Positions 10,235-18,970 of a stretch of 64,000 bases of DNA are shown piece after piece. The notes under the pieces were generated by a model that saw only the letters and a program-made list of their open reading frames with translations, was not told the DNA's origin and made no database searches. A program made the position numbers and the translations under genes. This DNA is from Ostreococcus lucimarinus CCE9901 (Eukaryota > Chlorophyta > Mamiellophyceae > Mamiellales > Bathycoccaceae): contig NC_009366.1 of NCBI RefSeq assembly GCF_000092065.1, forward strand, positions 440,001 to 504,000, read 5' to 3'. Numbering within the stretch: the stretch's first letter is position 1; each line of letters begins with the position of its first letter.

Positions 10235-13200
10235 ATGGAGCGCGCGATCGCGGCGTCGCGCGAGGACGCGCGCGCGCACGCGCTGGCGGCGTCCAGGGGC
10301 GACGCGCGCGCGGCCGTGCGCGCGTGCGTGAGCGCGACGGAGCGATTGGCGATCGGCGCGCGCGCGGGACGCGCGGCGCGAGGGCGACGGCGACGGCGCG
10401 ACGGCGACGGGGGAGGGCGCGCGCGCGGCGACCGGGATGGGGCGCGCGAGGGCGCGGACGCGAGGGGCGACGCGTCGGCGTCGGCGTCGAGGTCGAGCGA
10501 CGAAGATGACGACGACGACGACGACGACGAAGACGACGACGACGACGACGAGCGCGAACGAATCCTCGCGGACGTGTGCGCGTGGGTGAAGCGCGCGCGC
10601 GCGGAGATCGGGTTGGACGCGTTTCGGTTCGAAAGCGCGGCGGGCGCGCGCGAGGCGGCGGCGGAGGCGCTTTCGGAGGATGATTTGGACGACGCGTTGG
10701 CGCAGGTGGAGTACGCGTCCGACGGGTGGGAGACGGCGCCGGACGATCGAAGTCAACGCGCGTCCGCGGGCGGGTCGCGCGCGAAACAGTCGTGCGCGGT
10801 GGTGAGTGATGTGTTCAGTCAACTCGCGGGCGGCAGAGGCGGCGGAGGCGACGAGGATGAGGAAGTCGACGCGGGCGCGAGGGCGGACGAAGACGGCCGA
10901 GTCACGGATGGGGAGGAAGATTTCGCGGGCGGGACGCAAGCGTTTGAAGATTTCGACGACGACGACGAACCGGTCGTTGGAACGCAAGCGCTGGAAGATA
11001 TCGAGGCCGATTTCATCGGTGGCACGCAAGTCGTGGAATCACCGATGAAGCGCGCGTCGCCGACTGGGCTGAAACTCTCGGCGTCGCCGCTGACGCTTCC
11101 AAGGACGAAGAAGTCGAGCGAGCGAGCGAGCGAGGCACCGTCGATCCCGGCGGCACCGACGTCGCTGTGGGCGGTGGCGTCGAACACGCCGCCCGAAGAG
11201 CGGGCGCGCCGCGAGAGGGTAGGACACACGCGCGGATTAGTGGACAGAGCCTCGGTGCCGCGCGCGAACGCCGACACGCAACCGACGATGGGCGTCGAGG
11301 ACGCAGACGAGGGCGACGACGACGACGCGCGCGAAAACGATGGAACCACCCTGCTTTCGACTTTCAACGATTCAAAGCGCGTCGATTGCACGCCCATCGA
11401 TGCGATGACTGAGCAGCCGAGTAAGCCCCCGACGCTGAAGCGACCCGGGGCGATGCGGGCGCCGACGCACGAGCACTCGTCCATGGTGACGGCGTCGGCG
11501 CGACCACTGGGCTCGATCGGCTCCGAACACGGCGAAGTCATGGGCGTCGCGCGCACGGCGATCGAGGCCGTCAAGCGCGCGCGTGCGAAAATGAATGAAC
11601 CTCTCGGGTTGGATATGTCGATGCCGCAGTGCGACGACGATTCGCAGCTCGTCGACGACGACGCGGACGACGTCGTCGAGGCGACACCAATGGCGGCCGA
11701 GGGAGAGGACGACGCTTTGGTCGGAGACGGGCCGGAATCGGCACCGAGCTCACCAGACATCGGCATGCTCTATTCACAGCGACCGATGAACGACGACGAC
11801 GAGGACGTCGCCGACGTCGCGTCGCCGCAGCGACCGCACACCCAACACTCGCAGTCGCCGTTCAAGAGACAGTTGATCCATTCGCTCGCCCCGCCCATGT
11901 CACAGCCCGAGGTGGAGTCGCCTCGCAGTAGAATCATGCTTTCGCAGCACCAATGGCGTCAGCCGAGGCGTCGAGCCCCACCGCCACCTAGATTTGACGA
12001 AGAAACTCCGTCAAAGCGGTATAAAATCATCGACGACGACTTGTCGCAGTCGATGACGCAAGGGACGCAAGACGAACCCGCGAGTCAGGGTGAATTCGTG
12101 GATTGCAGTCAGCGAGAAAACGAAGGTGGTCTGATTCGACCGAGGATATCGAGTTTACCCGCGCCGACGGTTGTCAACCGAACCACCGCGGCGAGCGGCT
12201 GTCGCATCGTCGCGCCTTCTCCTTCCGAGAAGACGCCGTCCAAGGACGAAATAGAACGGCCATTGCCGCCGCTCGGGTGTCCAAAGTGTCGTCACGCCGT
12301 GAAAGGGTGCGGGCGATGCCGGACGATACGCGAAAACGCAAAGAATGGTATTTGGCCGAGCGGGCGCGGAAGATCAAAAAAGTCTTCGGTGGATTCCGCG
12401 AGCGCGGCGTCAGCGTCGAAATCAAGCGCTCGACGCGCGACGCACTCGGCGTCAAAAACACCTGCGTCCAAAACGCCGATGTCCAAAACGCCGATGTCCA
12501 AGCGTACGAAGACCGCGGCTGGGAAGGAAAACAAGCCAAACAAGCGCTCGTCGGCGAAGATGTTCGCGTCGCTTCATTTCCTCTTGTCCGGCCTCGGCAA
12601 AGTTGGCACCGCGACGAAGGATATCATCAAAGCGCACGGAGGCACGGTATTGAGCGAACCTTCTTCGGACATATCGGTGAACTCGGTCATCGTCGTCACA
12701 CCTACGATGGGACGAACGATGAAATGCCTCTACGGCATCGCCGCGGGCGCGCGATTCGCCACGCCGGCTTGGGTCGAGGCGTGCGCGGACGAAGGTCGAA
12801 TGATTCAAATCGACGAGCCCCTCGATGCCGAAGGAAATCCTAGAGAACATCATCGCGCGTGCTTGGGTAAGCTCTTCCGCGACGTGAAGGCCGCCATCAC
12901 GGGCAACGAAGGGTTCGTTAAAGACTTCACCTCGCTCCTGTCGCACGCCGGCGCGACGCTCGAGCGCAACCCGCAAACAGACGATCGATTCGATTACCTC
13001 ATAACTCAGAGCGGTGAAAACCCCCACTCGGCTTGGATTCGAGCGTCGAAGCGACTGGGCGTACCGTGCGTGCGTCACGAGTGGCTCGTTGACTCTATTC
13101 TAGCCGGCGAGTTGCTGGACGTCGCGGCGTACGCCACGCTCGCCTCGCCGCCGAACGCGCGCGCGTCGATTCCCCCCCACTCTTCCTTATCCGACGCCTC

Positions 13201-13243
13201 GCGAGAGCGCGCGAATCTTCGAAGAAAATCAACCAGATACTAG
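10235..13243 (+). CDS. Tandem-BRCT, SQ/TQ-rich protein (DNA-damage mediator type)
   Basis: A 1,002-residue protein, probably nuclear. The open frame extends further 5', but that portion is low complexity, so the ATG at 10235 was chosen. A coiled, Ala/Arg-rich start and a poly-Asp block (near residue 90) lead into a long acidic disordered region with three spaced GTQ(A/V) motifs (residues about 232-268) and many SQ/TQ sites (LSQHQW, LSQSMTQGTQ, CSQRE), the target pattern of ATM/ATR kinases. A compact cysteine cluster, CPKCRx5GCGRCR, lies near residue 681. SKTPxSKTP repeats follow. The last 230 residues form two BRCT-like repeats (W in PAWVEAC and RHEWLVDS). It resembles MDC1/53BP1/PTIP-style mediators in layout, not demonstrably in ancestry. 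Confidence 0.75.
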   Translation: MERAIAASREDARAHALAASRGDARAAVRACVSATERLAIGARAGRAARGRRRRRDGDGGGRARGDRDGAREGADARGDASASASRSSDEDDDDDDDDEDDDDDDERERILADVCAWVKRARAEIGLDAFRFESAAGAREAAAEALSEDDLDDALAQVEYASDGWETAPDDRSQRASAGGSRAKQSCAVVSDVFSQLAGGRGGGGDEDEEVDAGARADEDGRVTDGEEDFAGGTQAFEDFDDDDEPVVGTQALEDIEADFIGGTQVVESPMKRASPTGLKLSASPLTLPRTKKSSERASEAPSIPAAPTSLWAVASNTPPEERARRERVGHTRGLVDRASVPRANADTQPTMGVEDADEGDDDDARENDGTTLLSTFNDSKRVDCTPIDAMTEQPSKPPTLKRPGAMRAPTHEHSSMVTASARPLGSIGSEHGEVMGVARTAIEAVKRARAKMNEPLGLDMSMPQCDDDSQLVDDDADDVVEATPMAAEGEDDALVGDGPESAPSSPDIGMLYSQRPMNDDDEDVADVASPQRPHTQHSQSPFKRQLIHSLAPPMSQPEVESPRSRIMLSQHQWRQPRRRAPPPPRFDEETPSKRYKIIDDDLSQSMTQGTQDEPASQGEFVDCSQRENEGGLIRPRISSLPAPTVVNRTTAASGCRIVAPSPSEKTPSKDEIERPLPPLGCPKCRHAVKGCGRCRTIRENAKNGIWPSGRGRSKKSSVDSASAASASKSSARRATHSASKTPASKTPMSKTPMSKRTKTAAGKENKPNKRSSAKMFASLHFLLSGLGKVGTATKDIIKAHGGTVLSEPSSDISVNSVIVVTPTMGRTMKCLYGIAAGARFATPAWVEACADEGRMIQIDEPLDAEGNPREHHRACLGKLFRDVKAAITGNEGFVKDFTSLLSHAGATLERNPQTDDRFDYLITQSGENPHSAWIRASKRLGVPCVRHEWLVDSILAGELLDVAAYATLASPPNARASIPPHSSLSDASRERANLRRKSTRY

Positions 13244-13550
13244 CATTGTAGCACCGCGCACCGTCGCCATTCACCGTCGTCTCGACCGCCGCGCGTCCCG
13301 GTCGGCTCGCGCGTCCCCGCGTCCCAATCGCCGCGCCGCGCCGCACACCCCGCCGCGTTCTGGACGCGCCGACGCCCGTCGCCGGTCGCGGCGTGCGCTG
13401 TAGACACTCCCACACGCGCGCTCGCGCGATCCGGGCCGCGGCGCGCGCCAACGCGCGTCGATACCGCGCGCAGACGAAAACCAACCGCTTCGGGACATGT
13501 TTCAAAATTCGAAACTTCCCGCGTACGCGCACGTCTACACGCGCTTCAGC

Positions 13551-14420
13551 ATGAACTTAAACCAGCCCCTGGACTTCGCCGCGAAACTGGCGACGTGCGT
13601 CGTGCTGTGGGAGATCCCGCGCGCGCTGTCGAGCGCGATGGTGCGTAAGACGTACGGCGCGACGACGAGGGAAGAGGAGAAACGCTTCGTCGCGGCGGCG
13701 CCGGCGTACGTAATGTCGACGCTGCACGCGCTCGTCGTCGCCACCGCGGGGCTGAAAATCGGGTACATCACGGTGATGTTGCCGAACGCGAACGATCGGT
13801 ACTACTTGCACGCGAAAACCGCGTTCAAGCTGGCGGATTTGAAATTTATCGAGCGGTGGAATTGGGCATTCTGCGGGTACATGTTCGGCGACTTGTTGCA
13901 CGTCTTAAAGGAGTACCCGCGGCTCGGCAAGATGGACATGGTGGTGCATCACGCGTGTTTCATCGCGTGTTCGCTGCTCGCCGGCCACTCGCAGACGATG
14001 ATGCTACCGTTTTCGTGGTTGCTGTTGGGCGAGTACTCCACGCCGATTTTGTGCGCGCGTTGGTTGATTCAACAGTTGACGTACGAGTTGAAGAGCGACG
14101 TCGTCGTGCGATGGGCGCGCGCGTGTGGATACACGGGCGACGCCGTGAGCTCAGTGACGAATGCTGGGAAACAACTGGAATTTGGCTGCAGCGTCGGGTT
14201 CATGATCGTCTTCTTTCTCGTTCGCATCGTGGCGTACACCGGAGGATTCGCGAGCATGCTCGCGGCGTGGCGAGGCGGCGTCCTCGACCCGATCCCGAAA
14301 TCCGTCACCAACACCCTATTCGTCCTCGTCGCGTGCGGGGCGGGATTAAATTATTACTGGTTTTCGATCATGGTTCGCAAAGCCCTGCGCGGGCCGCCGA
14401 AACCGAAGAAAGATGAATAG
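13551..14420 (+). CDS. TLC-domain (TRAM/LAG1/CLN8) multi-pass membrane protein, copy 1
   Basis: A 289-residue protein with about six hydrophobic segments. The conserved TLC pattern is seen at EYPRLGKMDMVVHHACFIACSLLAG and again at WLLLGEYSTPIL. TLC proteins include ceramide synthases and lipid-related ER proteins, but the ceramide-synthase HHxxxxxxD motif context is not obvious, so the substrate is unknown. The frame is open back to 13497. I chose 13551 because the paralogue downstream starts with the same MN..P.DF pattern. The C-terminus ends in a basic PPKPKKDE tail. It is a tandem duplicate of the gene at 14917. Confidence 0.75.
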   Translation: MNLNQPLDFAAKLATCVVLWEIPRALSSAMVRKTYGATTREEEKRFVAAAPAYVMSTLHALVVATAGLKIGYITVMLPNANDRYYLHAKTAFKLADLKFIERWNWAFCGYMFGDLLHVLKEYPRLGKMDMVVHHACFIACSLLAGHSQTMMLPFSWLLLGEYSTPILCARWLIQQLTYELKSDVVVRWARACGYTGDAVSSVTNAGKQLEFGCSVGFMIVFFLVRIVAYTGGFASMLAAWRGGVLDPIPKSVTNTLFVLVACGAGLNYYWFSIMVRKALRGPPKPKKDE

Positions 14421-14579
14421 CGGACAAGTGGCGCAAACCATCCGCCGCGTCGACGCGCGCCCGTCTCGGTCGCATCACTCTTAGCACGATTTCATAGTAC
14501 ATACATCATCACAACAAAACAAGTAACATTCACGACGAATCCACGACGACACGCACCACATCGCGCGACCGTCTCGCGG

Positions 14580-14756
14580 TCACATCACCGAAAGCGCGAC
14601 GGCGCCCCCCGCGCCCGGCCGATTGAAGCCACTGTCCCCTTCCACGTAAATCCATCCTCGCTTCCATCCGACGCAGCACAAAACGATGAGCGCGAACCCG
14701 ACGCAGCCGAACACCGCGCCGAGGGTCTCGCTCGTCGTCGTCGCCGTCGTCGCCAT
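14580..14756 (-). CDS. Candidate 58-residue single-pass membrane microprotein
   Basis: A short frame beginning ATG at 14756, on the opposite strand between the two TLC genes. It encodes a Thr-rich start, one strong hydrophobic segment (ETLGAVFGCVGFALIVLCCV), then a WKRGWIYVEGDSGF tail with aromatic and Gly/Asp residues. The hydrophobic helix plus conserved-looking tail are more protein-like than the usual antisense shadows here, and nothing overlaps it. The frame extends further 5' but only through Arg-rich sequence. The family is not recognised. Confidence 0.45.
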   Translation of the reverse strand: MATTATTTSETLGAVFGCVGFALIVLCCVGWKRGWIYVEGDSGFNRPGAGGAVALSVM

Positions 14757-14916
14757 GTCCGTCGCCGTGTGCCGAGTCAACTCGACTTTAAATTTCAAAT
14801 ATCTTCGACGCTTCATAATCCCGCGCGCGCGCGCGCGCCGCGCGAGCGCGCGCCGCGCGAGCATGTTCCGACGATCGCCCGCGCCGCGTCGCGCGCGCTA
14901 CGCCGGGCCACGCGCG

Positions 14917-15795
14917 ATGAATCCCGCGGAGAATCCGATGGATTTTTTGAAAAAGTTGCTCGTCGCGGTGCTCGTGTGGGAACTCGTGCGGTTCGTCATC
15001 GCGCGCATCGCGCTCGTCGTGCTGCCGAAGCGCGATGATGAAGACGAAGAGACCGCGCGGGTGCGGTTCGAAGCGCCGAAGCAGTACACGGGCGCGGTGC
15101 ACGCGCTGGTGGTGAGCGCGCTGGCGGCGAAGCTGTTGCGCGCAGTCGTCGCGCTGGACGAAGCGGCGGATATGTATTACATTCGCGGTGCGGGGATCGG
15201 GATGGATGATGGGACGAGAGACTTGTTGGAACTCACGAATTGGTTGTTCTTGGGGTACTTGGTGCAAGACACGACGCACATCGTGCGGAATTTTCCGAGG
15301 ATGGGCAAAGCGGACATGTTGGCGCACCACTGCGTGTTCATGGTGGCGTCTATTTTGTCCGGTGCATCGCAGACTATGATGCTGCCGTTCTGCTGGTTGT
15401 TGCTCGGTGAAGCGTCGACACCGCTGCTGACGCTTCGCTGGACGATTCAAAGCGCGGCGTATTCGCTCGAGAGCGAAAAGGTGGTCAAGGTGGCCAAGGC
15501 GTTTGGATTCAAGGGCGAACGCGTGAGCTCGCCTAAAAACGCTGGAAAGCAGTTGGAGTTTTTCGCCGGTCTCATGCTCGTTTTCACGTTTTTCCTCGCG
15601 CGAGTGGTGACGTATAGCTTAGGTTACACCCACATGCTTTGGGTGCGACACAAGGGCATCATCGACGCGGTGCCAGCGAGCGTCGCGCTGCCGCTCAACG
15701 TCCTCGTCGGCGCCGGCGCCGGTTTAAACGCGCATTGGTTCGGCATCATGATCCGCAAGGCTATCAAAGGGCCGCCCAAGCCGAAAGAGGCGTAG
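14917..15795 (+). CDS. TLC-domain membrane protein, copy 2
   Basis: A 292-residue paralogue of the preceding TLC gene. Shared blocks include NFPRMGKADMLAHHCVFMVASILSG, SQTMMLPF.WLLLGE.STP and NAGKQLEFF, and both end in a GPPKPK basic tail. The copies are clearly diverged, so the duplication is not recent. The frame continues upstream through MFRRSPAP at 14863, which could be a targeting extension, but the MNPAENPMDF start at 14917 matches copy 1. The function is unknown beyond membership of the TLC family, likely ER lipid metabolism or sensing. Confidence 0.75.
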   Translation: MNPAENPMDFLKKLLVAVLVWELVRFVIARIALVVLPKRDDEDEETARVRFEAPKQYTGAVHALVVSALAAKLLRAVVALDEAADMYYIRGAGIGMDDGTRDLLELTNWLFLGYLVQDTTHIVRNFPRMGKADMLAHHCVFMVASILSGASQTMMLPFCWLLLGEASTPLLTLRWTIQSAAYSLESEKVVKVAKAFGFKGERVSSPKNAGKQLEFFAGLMLVFTFFLARVVTYSLGYTHMLWVRHKGIIDAVPASVALPLNVLVGAGAGLNAHWFGIMIRKAIKGPPKPKEA

Positions 15796-15906
15796 CATTC
15801 AAGATATACGAGATACACGAAGCGTAACGCTCGCGCGCGCGACTCAAACTTTTGCGGTAATGTACACTCTAACCGCGCCCCAACGCCGAACGTCACATCC
15901 CGTCGC

Positions 15907-16020
15907 ATGTCAACCGCGTTCCCACCGCGCACGCCCGGTGGTGCGCTGACGTATTGTCTCGCCCTAGGACTCGGTTACGCCGCGTTCACGTCCACGCGCG
16001 AGCGCATGCGGCGCGAATAA
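15907..16020 (+). CDS. Candidate 37-residue membrane microprotein
   Basis: A very short frame in the gap between TLC copy 2 and the aldo-keto reductase, ATG at 15907 to TAA at 16020. It encodes a Pro/Thr start, one hydrophobic segment (GALTYCLALGLGYAAF) and a basic tail STRERMRRE. That layout is typical of tiny subunits of mitochondrial respiratory complexes or TOM components. The position, about 110 bp from the upstream stop and 31 bp from the next start, is plausible for a gene or for an upstream frame of the reductase mRNA. Not recognised. Confidence 0.35.
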   Translation: MSTAFPPRTPGGALTYCLALGLGYAAFTSTRERMRRE

Positions 16021-16051
16021 CGTAAAAAGTGTCCCCAAGTGTCAGCACGCG

Positions 16052-16939
16052 ATGGGCGGCGCGAAATCCGCCACGGTGACGATTTCGCCGGGCGTTGAGA
16101 TGCCGACGGTGGCGTTTGGGACGTTTAAGCTTCGCGGCGACGCGTGCCGCGACGCCGTGCGGGAGGCGCTGATGGTGGGCTTTCGCGCCGTCGACACGGC
16201 GAGTTGTTACCGCAACGAAGACGCCGTCGCGGACGCGTTGAAGAGCGCGCCGAGAAACGTTTGTGACGAAACGTGGATTACGACGAAATTAGCGCCGGAT
16301 GAGATGACGAGCGAAGAGGCGACAAATCGCGCGATCGATGGGATGGTGGCGCGGTTGGGACGGGCGCCGGATTTGTTGCTCGTCCACTGGCCTGGACGAT
16401 CGAAGGCGGCGCCCGAGAGCGACGCGCACGGTGAAGCGCGCAAAAGGACGTGGCGATGCATGGAAAACGCGTTAAGAAATCACAAGTGCCGCGCGATCGG
16501 GACTTCAAACTACGAGATCGCGCACATGCGCGAATTGCTGTCGTATTGCGACGTTCCGCCGGCGGTGAATCAAATCGAGATCCATCCGGCGTACCCGAAC
16601 ACCGAAGTCCGCGCGTACTGCGCGTCTCTCGTGCCTCGCGTGCACACGGTTGGATACTCACCGCTCGGTGTCGGTGAGTTGCTCGATCATCCAAGCGTGC
16701 GGGCGTTTGCCGACGCCATCGGTCTCGCCCCGGCGCCTGCGCTGATTCGATGGACGCTCTCAAACGATTGCTCCGTCGTCGTCAAATCCAGCTCGCGCGC
16801 GCACACCGAGGAAAACCTCACCGCCCTCTCCTCCACGCACACCGACGACGATACCATCGCACATCACGCCGCCATCCTCGAGCGCGCGTTCTCGAGTCAT
16901 CACAAAAAGTTTTGTTGGGATCCGCGCGTCGTGCGCTGA
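16052..16939 (+). CDS. Aldo-keto reductase
   Basis: A 295-residue NADPH-dependent aldo-keto reductase of (beta/alpha)8 fold. The catalytic tetrad is visible: Asp and Tyr in RAVDTASCYRNE near residue 48, Lys in WITTKLAP near residue 76, and His in LLLVHWPG near residue 109. Further family blocks are RAIGTSNYEI, PPAVNQIEIHPAYPN and the C-terminal cofactor motif VVVKSSSRAHTEENL. No targeting peptide is obvious, so it is probably cytosolic. The natural substrate cannot be predicted from sequence. Confidence 0.9.
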   Translation: MGGAKSATVTISPGVEMPTVAFGTFKLRGDACRDAVREALMVGFRAVDTASCYRNEDAVADALKSAPRNVCDETWITTKLAPDEMTSEEATNRAIDGMVARLGRAPDLLLVHWPGRSKAAPESDAHGEARKRTWRCMENALRNHKCRAIGTSNYEIAHMRELLSYCDVPPAVNQIEIHPAYPNTEVRAYCASLVPRVHTVGYSPLGVGELLDHPSVRAFADAIGLAPAPALIRWTLSNDCSVVVKSSSRAHTEENLTALSSTHTDDDTIAHHAAILERAFSSHHKKFCWDPRVVR

Positions 16940-17012
16940 TCGACGACGGCGTCGTCGTTCGCCTCGGCGCGAGACGACGCGCCCGCACTCTCCGACGCGC
17001 GCGCGCTCGAAC

Positions 17013-17735
17013 ATGCCTCCCAAAGATCCAAGCAAAAACAATTACGCCATTCTCTACGGCAAGTCCGCCGCTGGCGCGCAGTGCAAAGCGGGATCGAAGT
17101 GCTCAAACGAGACGTCGCCCGGGAAAATCATCCTCGGGCAACTGCGCTGGGACTCGAAGAGCGACAGATTCTCCGCGTCGTATCATCTCGGGTGCGTGAG
17201 CGAACAATCCGCCTTAAACTACCTCGAAAAATGGCGTCTGGAGCACCCGGGAGAAGAAGACGCGGGCGCGGTGGATGACTTTCCGGGTTTGAAAGAGTTG
17301 AAGGACGAGCACGTCGACGACGTCAAGGCGTGTCTGGAAAATTTGCTTCTCGGCGACGGCGTCGACGCGGAACAACGCGAGTGGTTGGAGACGGTGAGCG
17401 GCGGCGACGTCGCCGCGGCGAAGAAAAAGGCACCGGCCAAGAAAAAACCGGCGCCGAAGAAGAAACCGGCGCCGAAGAAGAAAACTACCAAGGCGAAAGA
17501 GCCCGCGAAGAAGCGCAAGGCGCCGGCCAAGAAATCGGCGCCGGCCAAGAAGAAACCCGCGGCCAAGAAGAAGAAGAAAGTCGAGGAAGAAGAAGCTGAA
17601 GACGACGAAGCCGAGGAAGAAGAAGAGATCGAGGAAGAAGAAGCCGAAGCCGAGGACGCCGAGGACGCCGAGGAAGAAGAAGATGAAGACGAAGAAGACG
17701 AAGAAGAGGCTGAAATCGCCTCGCCGCCGGCGTAA
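17013..17735 (+). CDS. PARP-type zinc-finger-like protein with Lys/Ala-rich and acidic tail
   Basis: A 240-residue protein. Residues about 10-70 resemble a PARP-type zinc finger: LYGKSAAGAQCKAGSKC, then KIILGQLRW, then YHLGC give a C-x5-C ... H-x2-C set. In classical PARP fingers the first spacing is C-x2-C, so metal binding is probable but not certain. Residues about 130-190 are AKKKPAPKKK-type repeats like the histone H1 tail, and the last 50 residues are almost wholly Glu/Asp. No PARP catalytic domain follows. A nuclear DNA- or chromatin-binding role, for example as an architectural factor, is inferred. The repeats are partly encoded by imperfect 15-18-bp tandem units. Confidence 0.65.
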   Translation: MPPKDPSKNNYAILYGKSAAGAQCKAGSKCSNETSPGKIILGQLRWDSKSDRFSASYHLGCVSEQSALNYLEKWRLEHPGEEDAGAVDDFPGLKELKDEHVDDVKACLENLLLGDGVDAEQREWLETVSGGDVAAAKKKAPAKKKPAPKKKPAPKKKTTKAKEPAKKRKAPAKKSAPAKKKPAAKKKKKVEEEEAEDDEAEEEEEIEEEEAEAEDAEDAEEEEDEDEEDEEEAEIASPPA

Positions 17736-18031
17736 TTCGCCTCGTTAGCTCCGCGCTCGCGCGCCGCGCGACTCCCCGCCGCTCTCGCCATCTTTACGCC
17801 GGCGATTCACTTCATCGGGCACCACGTTTGATTTCATTTTTGTGAGATGCGCACGCGCGCGCGCGAGCGCTTCGCCGACCGAAGCGACGTAGGGTTCACG
17901 CGCGCTGTTCAAACCCTCGCTCTTCGATCGGATCGCGCGCGTCACACCGCGCCGCGCGCCCGTCTCGCGCGTGAACCGCCCGCACGCTCGAGAGCGCGCA
18001 CGCACGAACGCGCCGCGCGAACGCACGCGCG

Positions 18032-18904
18032 ATGTCCGCCGACGCCGACGCCGAACAGTCGCTCGATGACTTTGACCCCACGCTGAAGAAGAAGAAGACG
18101 AAGAAGAAGGTCGCGCTCGATCTCGATCTCGACGGCGACGGCGACGGCGACGCGGGCGACGTCGCGGACGGCGTCGATAAATTGACCCTGGACGCGGACG
18201 ATGGAGAGTTCGGGAAGAAGAAGAAGAAGAAGAAGGACAAGACGGCGGACGAGGGCGAGGACTTGGACGCGGAGTTCGGGACGAAGAAGAAGAAGAAGAG
18301 CTCGAAAAAGAAGACGGTGGAGCTGGAGGACGGAGAAGAGGCAGACGTGTACGCTGGTGAGGGACGAGATGGGACGAACACGGGGAGCGGAACGTCGTGG
18401 GATGGTACGACGCGGGATTACCATTACGACGAAATGTTGGGACGCGTGTTTGGCATTTTGAGGGAAAAGAATCCGCAGTTGAGCGAAAAATCGAAGACGA
18501 TCATCAAGCCGCCGCAGGTGCTGAGAGAAGGGACAAAAAAGACGGTATTTGCGAACTTGATGGAGATTTGTAACGCGATGCATCGACCGAGTGAACACGT
18601 GACGCAGTACTTGTTGGCCGAGCTGGGGACGAGCGGAACGTTGGACGGACAACAGCGTTTGGTGCTCAAGGGAAGGTTTTTGCCCAAGGTTTTCGAGGGC
18701 GTGTTGCGGCATTACTTCATCGATTACGTCATTTGCAATATGTGCAAATCTTCGGATACGCAGTTGGTGAAGGAGCAGTCGTCCCGTTTGTCGTATTGCC
18801 GATGCCAAGCGTGCGGTGCGTCGCGTTCAGTAGGATCGATCGCCAGCGGCTTCCGCGCCGTCGGAAAGGGCGAACGACGCAAAGCGAGAAACGCCACGGG
18901 CTAG
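18032..18904 (+). CDS. Translation initiation factor eIF2 beta subunit
   Basis: A 290-residue eIF2beta, part of the eIF2 complex that carries initiator Met-tRNA to the 40S subunit. The N-terminus has three polylysine boxes (KKKKTKKK, KKKKKKK and KKKKKSSKKK), which in other eukaryotes bind eIF5 and eIF2B-epsilon. The conserved core follows (GTKKTVFANLMEICNAMHR, GRFLPKVFEGVLRHYFIDYV) and ends in the C2-C2 zinc finger CNMC ... CQAC. Length and order match the family. It converges with the SNF2 gene with only about 66 bp between stops. Confidence 0.95.
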   Translation: MSADADAEQSLDDFDPTLKKKKTKKKVALDLDLDGDGDGDAGDVADGVDKLTLDADDGEFGKKKKKKKDKTADEGEDLDAEFGTKKKKKSSKKKTVELEDGEEADVYAGEGRDGTNTGSGTSWDGTTRDYHYDEMLGRVFGILREKNPQLSEKSKTIIKPPQVLREGTKKTVFANLMEICNAMHRPSEHVTQYLLAELGTSGTLDGQQRLVLKGRFLPKVFEGVLRHYFIDYVICNMCKSSDTQLVKEQSSRLSYCRCQACGASRSVGSIASGFRAVGKGERRKARNATG

Positions 18905-18970
18905 TGATGATGTTGAACATTGTTTCCTTTTTCTCAATACAAATCTAACGAACAGAATCTAAAACGTTTT

